Origin: Actinomycetes bacterium
Lineage (GTDB): Bacteria > Actinomycetota > Actinomycetes > Actinomycetales > Cellulomonadaceae
Assembly: GCA_023401045.1 (NCBI GenBank)
Contig: JAEXEM010000298.1
Coordinates: forward strand, 1-5,203
Direction: 5' to 3'
DNA length: 5,203 nt
Every line of letters starts with the position of its first letter. Positions within the stretch are counted from its first letter, which is position 1. Of the stretch, positions 1 through 4,990 are shown piece by piece. The notes under the pieces were generated by a model that worked only from the letters and a program-made list of their open reading frames with translations, made no database searches and was not told where the DNA came from. Made by a program: the position numbers and the translations under genes.

Positions 1-276
1 GCCGCGCTCGACGCGCTCGCCGACCGCGGGCTGCGGCACGTCCTCGCCGAGGGCGGACCCTCGCTGCTCGGCGACCTGCTCGCGGCCGACCTCGTCGACG
101 AGCTGTGCCTGACGACGAGCCCGCTGCTCGTCGGCGGCGGCGCACCGCGTGTCACGGCGGGCGGCGCACCCCTGTCCACGCCGCGGCCCGCACGGGTCCG
201 CCACCTCCTCGCGGCCCCCGACGGCACGCTCCTGACCTGCTGGGACCTGCGTCCGGCCGTACGCTCGGAGCCGTGA
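1..276 (+). CDS. RibD C-terminal (pyrimidine reductase) family protein, 3' part only
   Basis: This is the C-terminal 91 residues of a gene that begins before the window. The frame is open from base 1 to a TGA at 274-276. The fragment carries the pattern of the RibD_C / dihydrofolate-reductase-like fold: 'VLAEGGPSLLGDLLAADLVDE' split over residues 14-34, in which the EGGP turn and the following helix are the family hallmark, then 'TTSPLLVGGGAPR' (38-50). Family members reduce NADPH-dependently a pyrimidine or ribityl intermediate of riboflavin or related pathways. In actinobacteria many stand-alone members, lacking the deaminase domain, have no proven substrate. The deaminase domain would lie upstream and cannot be seen, so neither RibD nor a stand-alone reductase can be chosen. 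The stop overlaps the GTG of the next gene (GTGA), suggesting coupling. Confidence 0.85.
   Translation, partial: AALDALADRGLRHVLAEGGPSLLGDLLAADLVDELCLTTSPLLVGGGAPRVTAGGAPLSTPRPARVRHLLAAPDGTLLTCWDLRPAVRSEP
258..272 (+). promoter_or_regulatory. Putative -10 element of a leaderless promoter for the 273-758 gene
   Basis: TACGCT at 260-265 fits the actinobacterial TANNNT -10 consensus and ends 7 nt before the GTG at 273, so transcription would start at or next to the start codon. No good -35 is visible at the normal distance. The 11-mer CCGTACGCTCG (257-267) recurs at 4354-4364, again just ahead of a GTGAC start. A short GGAG at 267-270 lies only 2 nt from the GTG, too close for an ordinary ribosome binding site. 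The site lies inside the end of the upstream reductase gene. Confidence 0.5.
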
Positions 277-758
277 CCGACACCATCCTCGTCCTCACCG
301 AGGACACCCTGGCCGAGTCCGACGTCCGCCACATCGTCGACCTCCACCCCGACGAGACGCTCAGCTACCGGGTCCTCGTGCCCGCGGACACCGAGCGTCC
401 CCTCGTGCCGTGGATCATCGACGCGCTGAGCATGGGCGAGCTGCGCGAGGCGTGGGAGCGCGCCACGGGCCGCGAGCCCAGCCGGCGCGAGGCCCGCGCA
501 CGGGCCGCCGAGCAGATCTCCGGCAGCGTCGCGGCGTTCACCGCCGTGGGCCGCACGGCCGCCGGCGAGATCACGGAGGACGACCCGCTCCCGGCGCTGC
601 GCAGCGCCGTGGCCGGCGGCGACGTGCGCGAGATCGTCGTCGTCACGTACCCCCACATGGTCGAGGACACGTTCCACACCGACTGGGCGTCACGCGCCCG
701 CGACGAGCTGCACGTACCGGTGCTGCACCTCTACTCCGGCACGAGCGAGCTCGGCTGA
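273..758 (+). CDS. Conserved actinobacterial protein of unknown function, USP-like alpha/beta pattern
   Basis: The protein has 161 residues and starts at GTG 273. An earlier ATG at 105 in this frame is rejected because it would lie wholly inside the reductase gene and encodes low-complexity Arg/Pro-rich sequence. The start ILVLTEDTLAES (5-16) and the segments YRVLVPAD (32-39), EIVVVTYPH (120-128) and VPVLHLYSG (148-156) look like four parallel beta strands separated by helices, including a long charged helix near 55-95. The motif ITEDDPLPAL (100-109) followed by EIVVVT resembles the C-terminal half of universal-stress-protein folds. I recall similar actinobacterial proteins labelled hypothetical or, doubtfully, indole-3-glycerol phosphate synthase; nothing here supports that enzyme. 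There is no signal peptide or membrane segment. It overlaps the upstream gene by 4 nt and may also use its own leaderless promoter. Function is unknown. Confidence 0.85.
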   Translation: MTDTILVLTEDTLAESDVRHIVDLHPDETLSYRVLVPADTERPLVPWIIDALSMGELREAWERATGREPSRREARARAAEQISGSVAAFTAVGRTAAGEITEDDPLPALRSAVAGGDVREIVVVTYPHMVEDTFHTDWASRARDELHVPVLHLYSGTSELG

Positions 759-791
759 CGCACAGGCCGCCGGAGGGCGCTGTGCGTCAGC
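754..791. terminator. Bidirectional hairpin terminator between converging genes
   Basis: GCTGACGCACAG at 754-765 is the exact reverse complement of CTGTGCGTCAGC at 780-791, giving a 12-bp perfect stem with a 14-nt GC-rich loop (766-779); GCC 766-768 can pair with GGC 776-778 to extend it. The arms contain both stop codons: TGA 756-758 of the plus-strand gene and TGA 789-787 of the minus-strand racemase. No U-run follows on either side, which is common for actinobacterial terminators. It probably ends transcription from both directions. Confidence 0.75.
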
Positions 792-1506
792 GCAGCGGGT
801 ACCCGGCCCGCACGACGGTGCGCCGCGCGAGGACGTCGAGGGAGTCGAGGTAGCGCGGGTCGGCGAGCAGCCCGTGCTCGGCCGCGACGACCGACAGCTC
901 GGTGCAGCCGAGCACGACGACGTCGGCCCCGCGCTCACGCAGCCGGTCCGAGACGGCGTGCAGGGCGGCGACGTCGGCGGGCCGACCGGCCTTCACCTCG
1001 TCGTAGATGATCCGCATGACGACGTCCTGGTCGGCGTCGTCCGGCACGAGCGTCGCGAGGCCGCGCGCCTCGAGCGCGCGCTGGTAGACGCCGGCCGCGA
1101 GCGTGCCGCTCGTGGCGAGCACCCCGACGCGGGTGGTCCCGGGAACCGAGGCGACCTCGTCCGCGGTCTCGTCGACGATGCTGAGCACCGGGATGTCGAC
1201 GGCCGCGGCGACCTCGTCGGTAAAGTGGTGCGCGGTGTTGCACGGGATGACGACGAACCCCACCCCGAGCGCGGCGAGCCGGCGCGCGTCGGCCGCCATG
1301 ACGGGGCCCGGGTTCTCGGTGGACCGCCCGAGGATGTACGCGGTGCGGTCCGGGATGGCCGAGTGCTGGAGCACGACGAGGTCGACGTGGTCCTGGTCGC
1401 GCTCGGCGGCGGTGCGCCGCACGACGAGGTCGAGGAAGCACACCGTCGCCGCGGGGCCGACGCCCCCGATGACGCCGACCTCGACCCGGCCCTCGCCCTC
1501 GCTCAC
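787..1506 (-). CDS. Aspartate/glutamate racemase family protein (cysteine-dependent)
   Basis: The 239-residue protein, about the normal family length, is a PLP-independent amino-acid racemase of the Asp/Glu racemase superfamily (YgeA/RacX-like). The two catalytic cysteines are visible: Cys89 in VIPCNTAHH (87-94) and Cys201 in VLGCTELS (198-205), one in each pseudo-symmetric half. The N-terminal GVIGGVGP (11-18) is the typical opening strand and loop. Such enzymes interconvert L- and D-amino acids in the cytoplasm; the sequence alone does not choose between Asp, Glu or a broader substrate. The start is GTG at 1506, whose bases form a GTGA overlap with the stop of the upstream ATP-grasp ligase gene, so translation is probably coupled. 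With that ligase, the likely job is to make D-Asp or D-Glu for the peptidoglycan cross-bridge (inference). The gene ends within the 754-791 terminator hairpin. Confidence 0.88.
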   Translation of the reverse strand: MSEGEGRVEVGVIGGVGPAATVCFLDLVVRRTAAERDQDHVDLVVLQHSAIPDRTAYILGRSTENPGPVMAADARRLAALGVGFVVIPCNTAHHFTDEVAAAVDIPVLSIVDETADEVASVPGTTRVGVLATSGTLAAGVYQRALEARGLATLVPDDADQDVVMRIIYDEVKAGRPADVAALHAVSDRLRERGADVVVLGCTELSVVAAEHGLLADPRYLDSLDVLARRTVVRAGYPLR

Positions 1507-2759
1507 GCGTCACCCGTCGGGTAGTGCCGGCGGTACTTGCGCACCTGGTTCGCCTGCGCGACGGCGAGGTACGCGAGCCGCCGGGGATCCGTCTCGGCGC
1601 GGTACCACAGCGGGTTCGTCACCCGCCCGGCACGGCCGAGGGCCCGGGTCCGGGCGCGCAGCGCCGGGTCCGCGACGTACCGGCGCAGCAGCCAGCGCGG
1701 CAGCACCGTGTAGAGGTGCGGCTCGGTGAGGTGGTCGGCCGCGCCGTCCGGCAGCGGGGGCAGGCCCTGGACGTGCTCGCGCACGTAGAGCTCGGCGGTG
1801 TTGCGCCCGCCGGCGGTGATGTAGAAGTTCGAGCGGCCGAGACGCGGGTTGAGCTCGAAGAACACCGTCCGCCCGTCGCGCGGGTCGTACTTGAGGTCGA
1901 AGTTCGCGTAGCCGGTCCAGCCGAGGTGCTCGAGCAGCCGCACGGCCTGGGCGACGATCGCCTCGTCGTGCCCCGTGATGATCCCGGCAGGGTTGCCCAG
2001 CGCCCCGGGCGTGTGCTCCTCGAGCAGCACGTGCCCGAAGGCGGAGAACACGACCTTGCCGTCGGCGTCGCAGTAGCACGTGAGGATCCGCATGCCGGAG
2101 TCGTCGCCCGGGATGAGGTCCTGGACGACGAACCGCCCCTGGTACCCGGAGGCCTGGACGCGCGCGAGCAGGTCGGCGAGCTCGTCGGGGGTGTCGACCG
2201 TGAAGACCTTCTTCTTCCCCGGGAACTCGACGAGGTGGTACGCGGCGGTGTCCGCGGCCTTCGCGATGACGGGGAACCGCAGCGCCGACGTGTCGGGCGT
2301 GCCGCCGGCCCGCACGTCGTGGACGACGGTCGCGGGGTGGTCGATGCCGAGCTCGGCGCACAGCTCGCCGAACAGCACCTTGTCGGTCACCTTGTCGAGG
2401 GTCGCGACGTCGACGTACGGGATCGTGTAGAGGTCCTCGAGCTCGGCGCGGTTCTCGACGATCGTCCGCACGAGCCAGTCCGCGCTGCCGAGCAGCACCC
2501 GGCGCGTGCCGGGGTGCTGCTCGGCGATCGCGCGCAGCCGACGCACGACGGTCGGGCCGTCGTCGATGCCGGGCTCGACGACGTTCTCGAGGATCCGGGA
2601 GTGGCGCACGAGGCCCGTCGAGACCGACGAGACGACGACCGAGCGCACGCCGTACGCCTCGTGGAACGTCCGCGCGAGGCTGTACGCACCGACGTCACCG
2701 CCGAGGACGACCGGCTGCAGCCGCTCGACCGGGACCTGCGCCCCGAGGCGCCGCCTCAC
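1503..2759 (-). CDS. ATP-grasp carboxylate-amine ligase, Aslfm (D-aspartate ligase)-like
   Basis: The protein has 418 residues. It opens with a glycine-rich strand-loop, VVLGGDVGAYSLARTF (17-32), then a preATP-grasp domain to about 120. The ATP-grasp domain shows PVIAKAAD (163-170, probable ATP-contacting Lys167), FPGKKKVF (179-186), VVQDLIPGDDSGMRIL (211-226), ANFDLKYDPRDG (285-296) and FFELNPRLGRS (300-310); Glu302 and Asn304 are the expected Mg-binding residues. From memory, the PGDDSxMR and YDPRDG...FEhNxRxGRS blocks closely resemble Enterococcus faecium Aslfm, which joins the beta-carboxylate of D-Asp to the peptidoglycan stem lysine. The predicted reaction is therefore ATP-dependent amide formation with a D-amino acid in the cytoplasm. 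Start: GTG 2759, which overlaps the gnd stop (GTGA). The frame stays open upstream to 4526, but that part is the shadow of gnd. No strong ribosome site is visible, consistent with coupling. The exact amino acid and acceptor are not determined. Confidence 0.85.
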   Translation of the reverse strand: MRRRLGAQVPVERLQPVVLGGDVGAYSLARTFHEAYGVRSVVVSSVSTGLVRHSRILENVVEPGIDDGPTVVRRLRAIAEQHPGTRRVLLGSADWLVRTIVENRAELEDLYTIPYVDVATLDKVTDKVLFGELCAELGIDHPATVVHDVRAGGTPDTSALRFPVIAKAADTAAYHLVEFPGKKKVFTVDTPDELADLLARVQASGYQGRFVVQDLIPGDDSGMRILTCYCDADGKVVFSAFGHVLLEEHTPGALGNPAGIITGHDEAIVAQAVRLLEHLGWTGYANFDLKYDPRDGRTVFFELNPRLGRSNFYITAGGRNTAELYVREHVQGLPPLPDGAADHLTEPHLYTVLPRWLLRRYVADPALRARTRALGRAGRVTNPLWYRAETDPRRLAYLAVAQANQVRKYRRHYPTGDA

Positions 2760-4204
2760 CACGACTGCTCGGAGCGGTCGCCCGACCAGTCGGTGTGGAA
2801 GACGCCCTCCACGTCGGTCCGGCGGTACGTGTGGGCTCCGAAGAAGTCGCGCTGCGCCTGGATGAGGTTGGCCGGCAGCCGCTCGGCGCGCACCCCGTCG
2901 TAGTACGCGAGCGACGACGAGAACGCGGGCGTCGGCACGCCGTGCGTCGCCGCCGCGGCGACGACCCGGCGCCAGGCCGCGACGCCGTTCGACACCGCCG
3001 CGCTGAAGTACGGGTCGGCGATGAGCAGCGGCAGGCCCGGGTCGCGCTCGTACGCCTGCGTGATGCGGTCGAGGAACTTCGCGCGGATGATGCAGCCGCC
3101 GCGCCAGATGCGCGCCATCGCCGCCCGGTCGATGTCCCAGCCGTACTGCGCGGACGCGGCGGCGATCTGGTCGAAGCCCTGCGAGTACGCGACGAGCTTC
3201 GAGGCGTAGAGCGCGAGGCGCACGTCCTCGATGAAGGCGCCCGGCTCGGGCACGTGCCAGGCGACGGTGTCGGCCGGCAGCACGCCGCGGGCGGCCGCGC
3301 GCTGCGGCGCCGACCCGGACAGCGCCCGTGCGAACGTCGCCTCCGCGATGCCGGTGATCGGCACCCCGAGGTCGAGGGCGTTCTGCACCGTCCAGCGGCC
3401 GGTGCCCTTCTGCTCCGCGGCGTCGGCGACGACGTCGACGAAGGGCCGGCCGGTGCGGGCGTCGGTGTGCGCGAGCACCTCGGCGGTCACCTCGATGAGG
3501 TAGGACTCGAGGTCGCCGGTGTTCCAGGCGGCGAAGACCTCGCCGATCTGCGGGGCCGTGGCCCCCAGGCCGTTGCGCAGCAGGTCGTAGGCCTCGGCGA
3601 TGAGCTGCATGTCGGCGTACTCGATGCCGTTGTGGACCATCTTGACGAAGTGGCCGGCACCGCCCGGGCCGACGTGCGTGCAGCAGGGCACGCCGTCGAC
3701 GTGCGCCGAGATCGCCTCGAGGATCGGCCCGAGCGAGGCGTACGCCTCGACGGTGCCGCCGGGCATGATCGAGGGGCCGTTGAGTGCGCCCTCCTCGCCG
3801 CCGGACACGCCGGTGCCGACGAAGTGCAGGCCCTGGGCCCGCAGCGCGGCCTCGCGGCGCACGGTGTCGGGGAAGTGCGCGTTGCCCGCGTCGACGACGA
3901 TGTCGCCCGGCTCGAGCAGCGGCACGAGCTCGTCGATGACGGCGTCGGTCGCGGCGCCCGCCTGGACCATGACGACGATCTTGCGCGGCCGCTCGAGCGA
4001 GGCGACGAAGTCGGCGGTCGACTCCGACGGGACGAACGTGCCCTCCGAGCCGTGCTCGGCGACGAGCGACTGCGTGCGGGCGAACGTCCGGTTGTGGATC
4101 GCGACGGTGTACCCGTGCCGCGCGAAGTTCCGCGCGAGGTTGCGGCCCATGACGGCCAGGCCGGTGACACCGATCTGCGCCGTGCCGACGGACGGGACTG
4201 ACAT
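2756..4204 (-). CDS. gnd: 6-phosphogluconate dehydrogenase, decarboxylating
   Basis: The protein has 482 residues, the normal length of the long-form NADP-dependent enzyme. It converts 6-phosphogluconate plus NADP+ to ribulose 5-phosphate, CO2 and NADPH in the oxidative pentose phosphate pathway. The Rossmann domain shows GLAVMGRNLARNF (15-27) and HNRT (37-40), the latter binding the NADP 2'-phosphate. The substrate domain shows VSGGEEGALNGPSIMPGG (133-150) and HFVKMVHNGIEY (185-196), with catalytic Lys188 and Glu195. The family signature QKGTGRW lies at 265-271. The C-terminal tail QRDFFGAHTYRR (451-462), with Arg452 and His458, closes over the partner subunit's substrate. All key residues are present. 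ATG 4204 is chosen as start: GAAGGAG lies 9 nt upstream and the conserved fold begins at once; the adjacent GTG at 4207 is possible. It is first in the operon and overlaps the ligase gene by 4 nt. Confidence 0.96.
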   Translation of the reverse strand: MSVPSVGTAQIGVTGLAVMGRNLARNFARHGYTVAIHNRTFARTQSLVAEHGSEGTFVPSESTADFVASLERPRKIVVMVQAGAATDAVIDELVPLLEPGDIVVDAGNAHFPDTVRREAALRAQGLHFVGTGVSGGEEGALNGPSIMPGGTVEAYASLGPILEAISAHVDGVPCCTHVGPGGAGHFVKMVHNGIEYADMQLIAEAYDLLRNGLGATAPQIGEVFAAWNTGDLESYLIEVTAEVLAHTDARTGRPFVDVVADAAEQKGTGRWTVQNALDLGVPITGIAEATFARALSGSAPQRAAARGVLPADTVAWHVPEPGAFIEDVRLALYASKLVAYSQGFDQIAAASAQYGWDIDRAAMARIWRGGCIIRAKFLDRITQAYERDPGLPLLIADPYFSAAVSNGVAAWRRVVAAAATHGVPTPAFSSSLAYYDGVRAERLPANLIQAQRDFFGAHTYRRTDVEGVFHTDWSGDRSEQSW

Positions 4205-4213
4205 CACGGGGCG

Positions 4214-4220
4214 CTCCTTC
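4214..4220 (-). promoter_or_regulatory. Ribosome binding site of gnd
   Basis: On the minus strand GAAGGAG (4220-4214) is a near-perfect anti-16S match with a 9-nt spacer to ATG 4204, or 6 nt to GTG 4207. It is the only strong Shine-Dalgarno sequence in the window and argues against the in-frame upstream starts, including the ATG at 4223 that overlaps it. Confidence 0.8.
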
Positions 4221-4231
4221 ATGCCGAGGAC

Positions 4232-4277
4232 GCACGTGCCCCGGGCCGGGCCGCGTCGGGCCCGACCGTGCACGTGC
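4232..4277 (-). repeat. Palindrome cluster in the gnd upstream region
   Basis: The 8-bp palindrome GCACGTGC occurs at 4232-4239 and 4270-4277, 38 bp apart, and a 10-bp palindrome TCGGGCCCGA lies between them at 4256-4265. If gnd starts near 4285, all three fall in its 5' leader. They could be paired operator half-sites in DNA, or the two outer copies could pair in RNA into an 8-bp stem enclosing a second hairpin. High GC makes short palindromes frequent, so function is uncertain. Confidence 0.35.
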
Positions 4278-4291
4278 AGGTTGTGCCGTCG

Positions 4292-4297
4292 AGCCTA
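4292..4297 (-). promoter_or_regulatory. Possible -10 element for the gnd operon
   Basis: TAGGCT on the minus strand (4297-4292) fits the actinobacterial TANNNT -10 pattern. It would start transcription near 4285 and give a leader of about 80 nt before gnd. No recognisable -35 lies at 16-18 bp. It is the best candidate in the 164-bp divergent region (4205-4368), but support is weak. Confidence 0.35.
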
Positions 4298-4356
4298 GTG
4301 CGCCACGCACCGCGGCTCGCCCGGCGTGCCGGGGACCGAGACACGGGACCCGCCCG

Positions 4357-4362
4357 TACGCT
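4357..4362 (+). promoter_or_regulatory. Putative -10 element of a leaderless promoter for the DUF3000 gene
   Basis: TACGCT (4357-4362) matches TANNNT and is separated by 6 nt (CGCCGC) from GTG 4369, the geometry expected when transcription begins at the start codon. No ribosome binding site lies in front of the gene, which supports leaderless translation. It shares CCGTACGCTCG with the site ahead of the gene at 273. A -35 is not clear; GACCGA at 4334-4339 has the right distance but is a poor match. Confidence 0.5.
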
Positions 4363-4368
4363 CGCCGC

Positions 4369-4950
4369 GTGACTCCCGCCGGCCCCGAGGACGTGCCTGT
4401 CGAGTTCGTCGACGCGCTGCGGTCGCTGCGCGGCGTGCCCGTGCGACCCGAGGTCCACCTCGACGAGGTCCCGGGGCCCGCGCGGATCGCCCCGTACTCC
4501 GCCGCGCTCACCGCCGAGGTGCGCACGGCGCGGCGGTCCGTCGCGGCCGACGACCTCGCGTCCGGTCGCTTCGTCCTGCTCTACGACCCGCAGGGCCAGG
4601 AGGCCTGGGAGGGCTCGTTCCGGCTCGTCACGCTCGTGCGCGCGACGCTCGAGCCGGAGGTCGGCGCCGACCCCCTCCTCGGGGAGGTCGCCTGGTCGTG
4701 GCTCGCCGACAGCCTCGCGGCCGCGGACGTCGAGCCGCACGCCCTCGGGGGGACGGTGACCCGGGTGCTCTCGCAGAGCTTCGGCGCACTCGACCGGCGC
4801 GAGGAGCAGACCGAGCTGGAGATCCGCGCGTCGTGGACGTCGTGGGACTCCCGGCTCGGCCCCCACCTCACCGCGTGGACGACGCTGCTGTGCACGGCGG
4901 CGGGCCTGCCGCCGCTCCCCGAGGGCGTCGTCCCGCTCCCCCGGCGCTGA
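4369..4950 (+). CDS. DUF3000 family protein, function unknown
   Basis: The protein has 193 residues, starts at GTG 4369 and belongs, by recognition of its conserved blocks, to the actinobacterial DUF3000 family. The blocks are VRPEVHLDEVPGPARIAPYS (25-44), SGRFVLLYDPQGQEAWEGSF (65-84), a segment beginning DPLLGEVAWSWL (101-112), TELEIRASWT (148-157) and LLCTAAGLPPLPEGVV (173-188). These give an alpha/beta protein without signal peptide, membrane segment or evident catalytic motif. No biochemical role is established that I know of. In many actinobacteria I recall the gene lying between hemE and an HRDC/ribonuclease D gene; here the opposite neighbour is divergent gnd, so that order is not kept on the left. 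Translation is probably leaderless. The stop is followed 40 nt later by the next start, with no convincing terminator between them. Confidence 0.88.
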   Translation: MTPAGPEDVPVEFVDALRSLRGVPVRPEVHLDEVPGPARIAPYSAALTAEVRTARRSVAADDLASGRFVLLYDPQGQEAWEGSFRLVTLVRATLEPEVGADPLLGEVAWSWLADSLAAADVEPHALGGTVTRVLSQSFGALDRREEQTELEIRASWTSWDSRLGPHLTAWTTLLCTAAGLPPLPEGVVPLPRR

Positions 4951-4955
4951 CCACC

Positions 4956-4983
4956 TCAAGTCCGTGGGGTCGTCTGCCGATCA
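4956..4983 (+). promoter_or_regulatory. Candidate sigma28 / FliA / WhiG-type promoter
   Basis: TCAA at 4956-4959, then 16 nt, then GCCGATCA at 4976-4983, matches the Streptomyces WhiG consensus TAAA-N15/16-GCCGATAA in seven of eight -10 bases and three of four -35 bases. Read as the enteric form, TCAAGTCC-N12-GCCGATCA compares with TAAAGTTT-N11-GCCGATAA. The -10 ends 7 nt before GTG 4991, so the transcript would be leaderless. It lies in the 40-bp gap after the DUF3000 gene, where nothing else explains the sequence. Confidence 0.6.
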
Positions 4984-4990
4984 CATCGAC

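Noticed and set aside
105..272. Extended N-terminus of the 273-758 protein from ATG 105.
   Set aside because: It would lie inside the RibD_C gene, is Arg/Pro/His-rich, and lacks a ribosome site; the conserved-looking protein begins at GTG 273.
1524..2903. Long open frame on the plus strand (459 codons) opposite the ligase.
   Set aside because: Same compositional artefact; the minus-strand ATP-grasp motifs are decisive.
2795..4201. Long open frame on the plus strand (468 codons) opposite gnd.
   Set aside because: It is Arg/Val/Asp/Gly-rich low-complexity sequence, as expected opposite GC-rich codons, and shows no domain; gnd explains this DNA fully.
1503..4526. A 1007-codon open frame on the minus strand, which might be read as one large fusion protein.
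   Set aside because: Only its last 418 codons look like protein (ATP-grasp). The first part is Arg/Ala/Pro-rich shadow sequence running through gnd in another frame, and gnd itself has all its catalytic motifs.
4949..4971. Weak hairpin (CCAC...GTGG) after the DUF3000 stop as a terminator.
   Set aside because: Only 4 bp of stem, and the bases overlap the much better WhiG/FliA-like promoter match.
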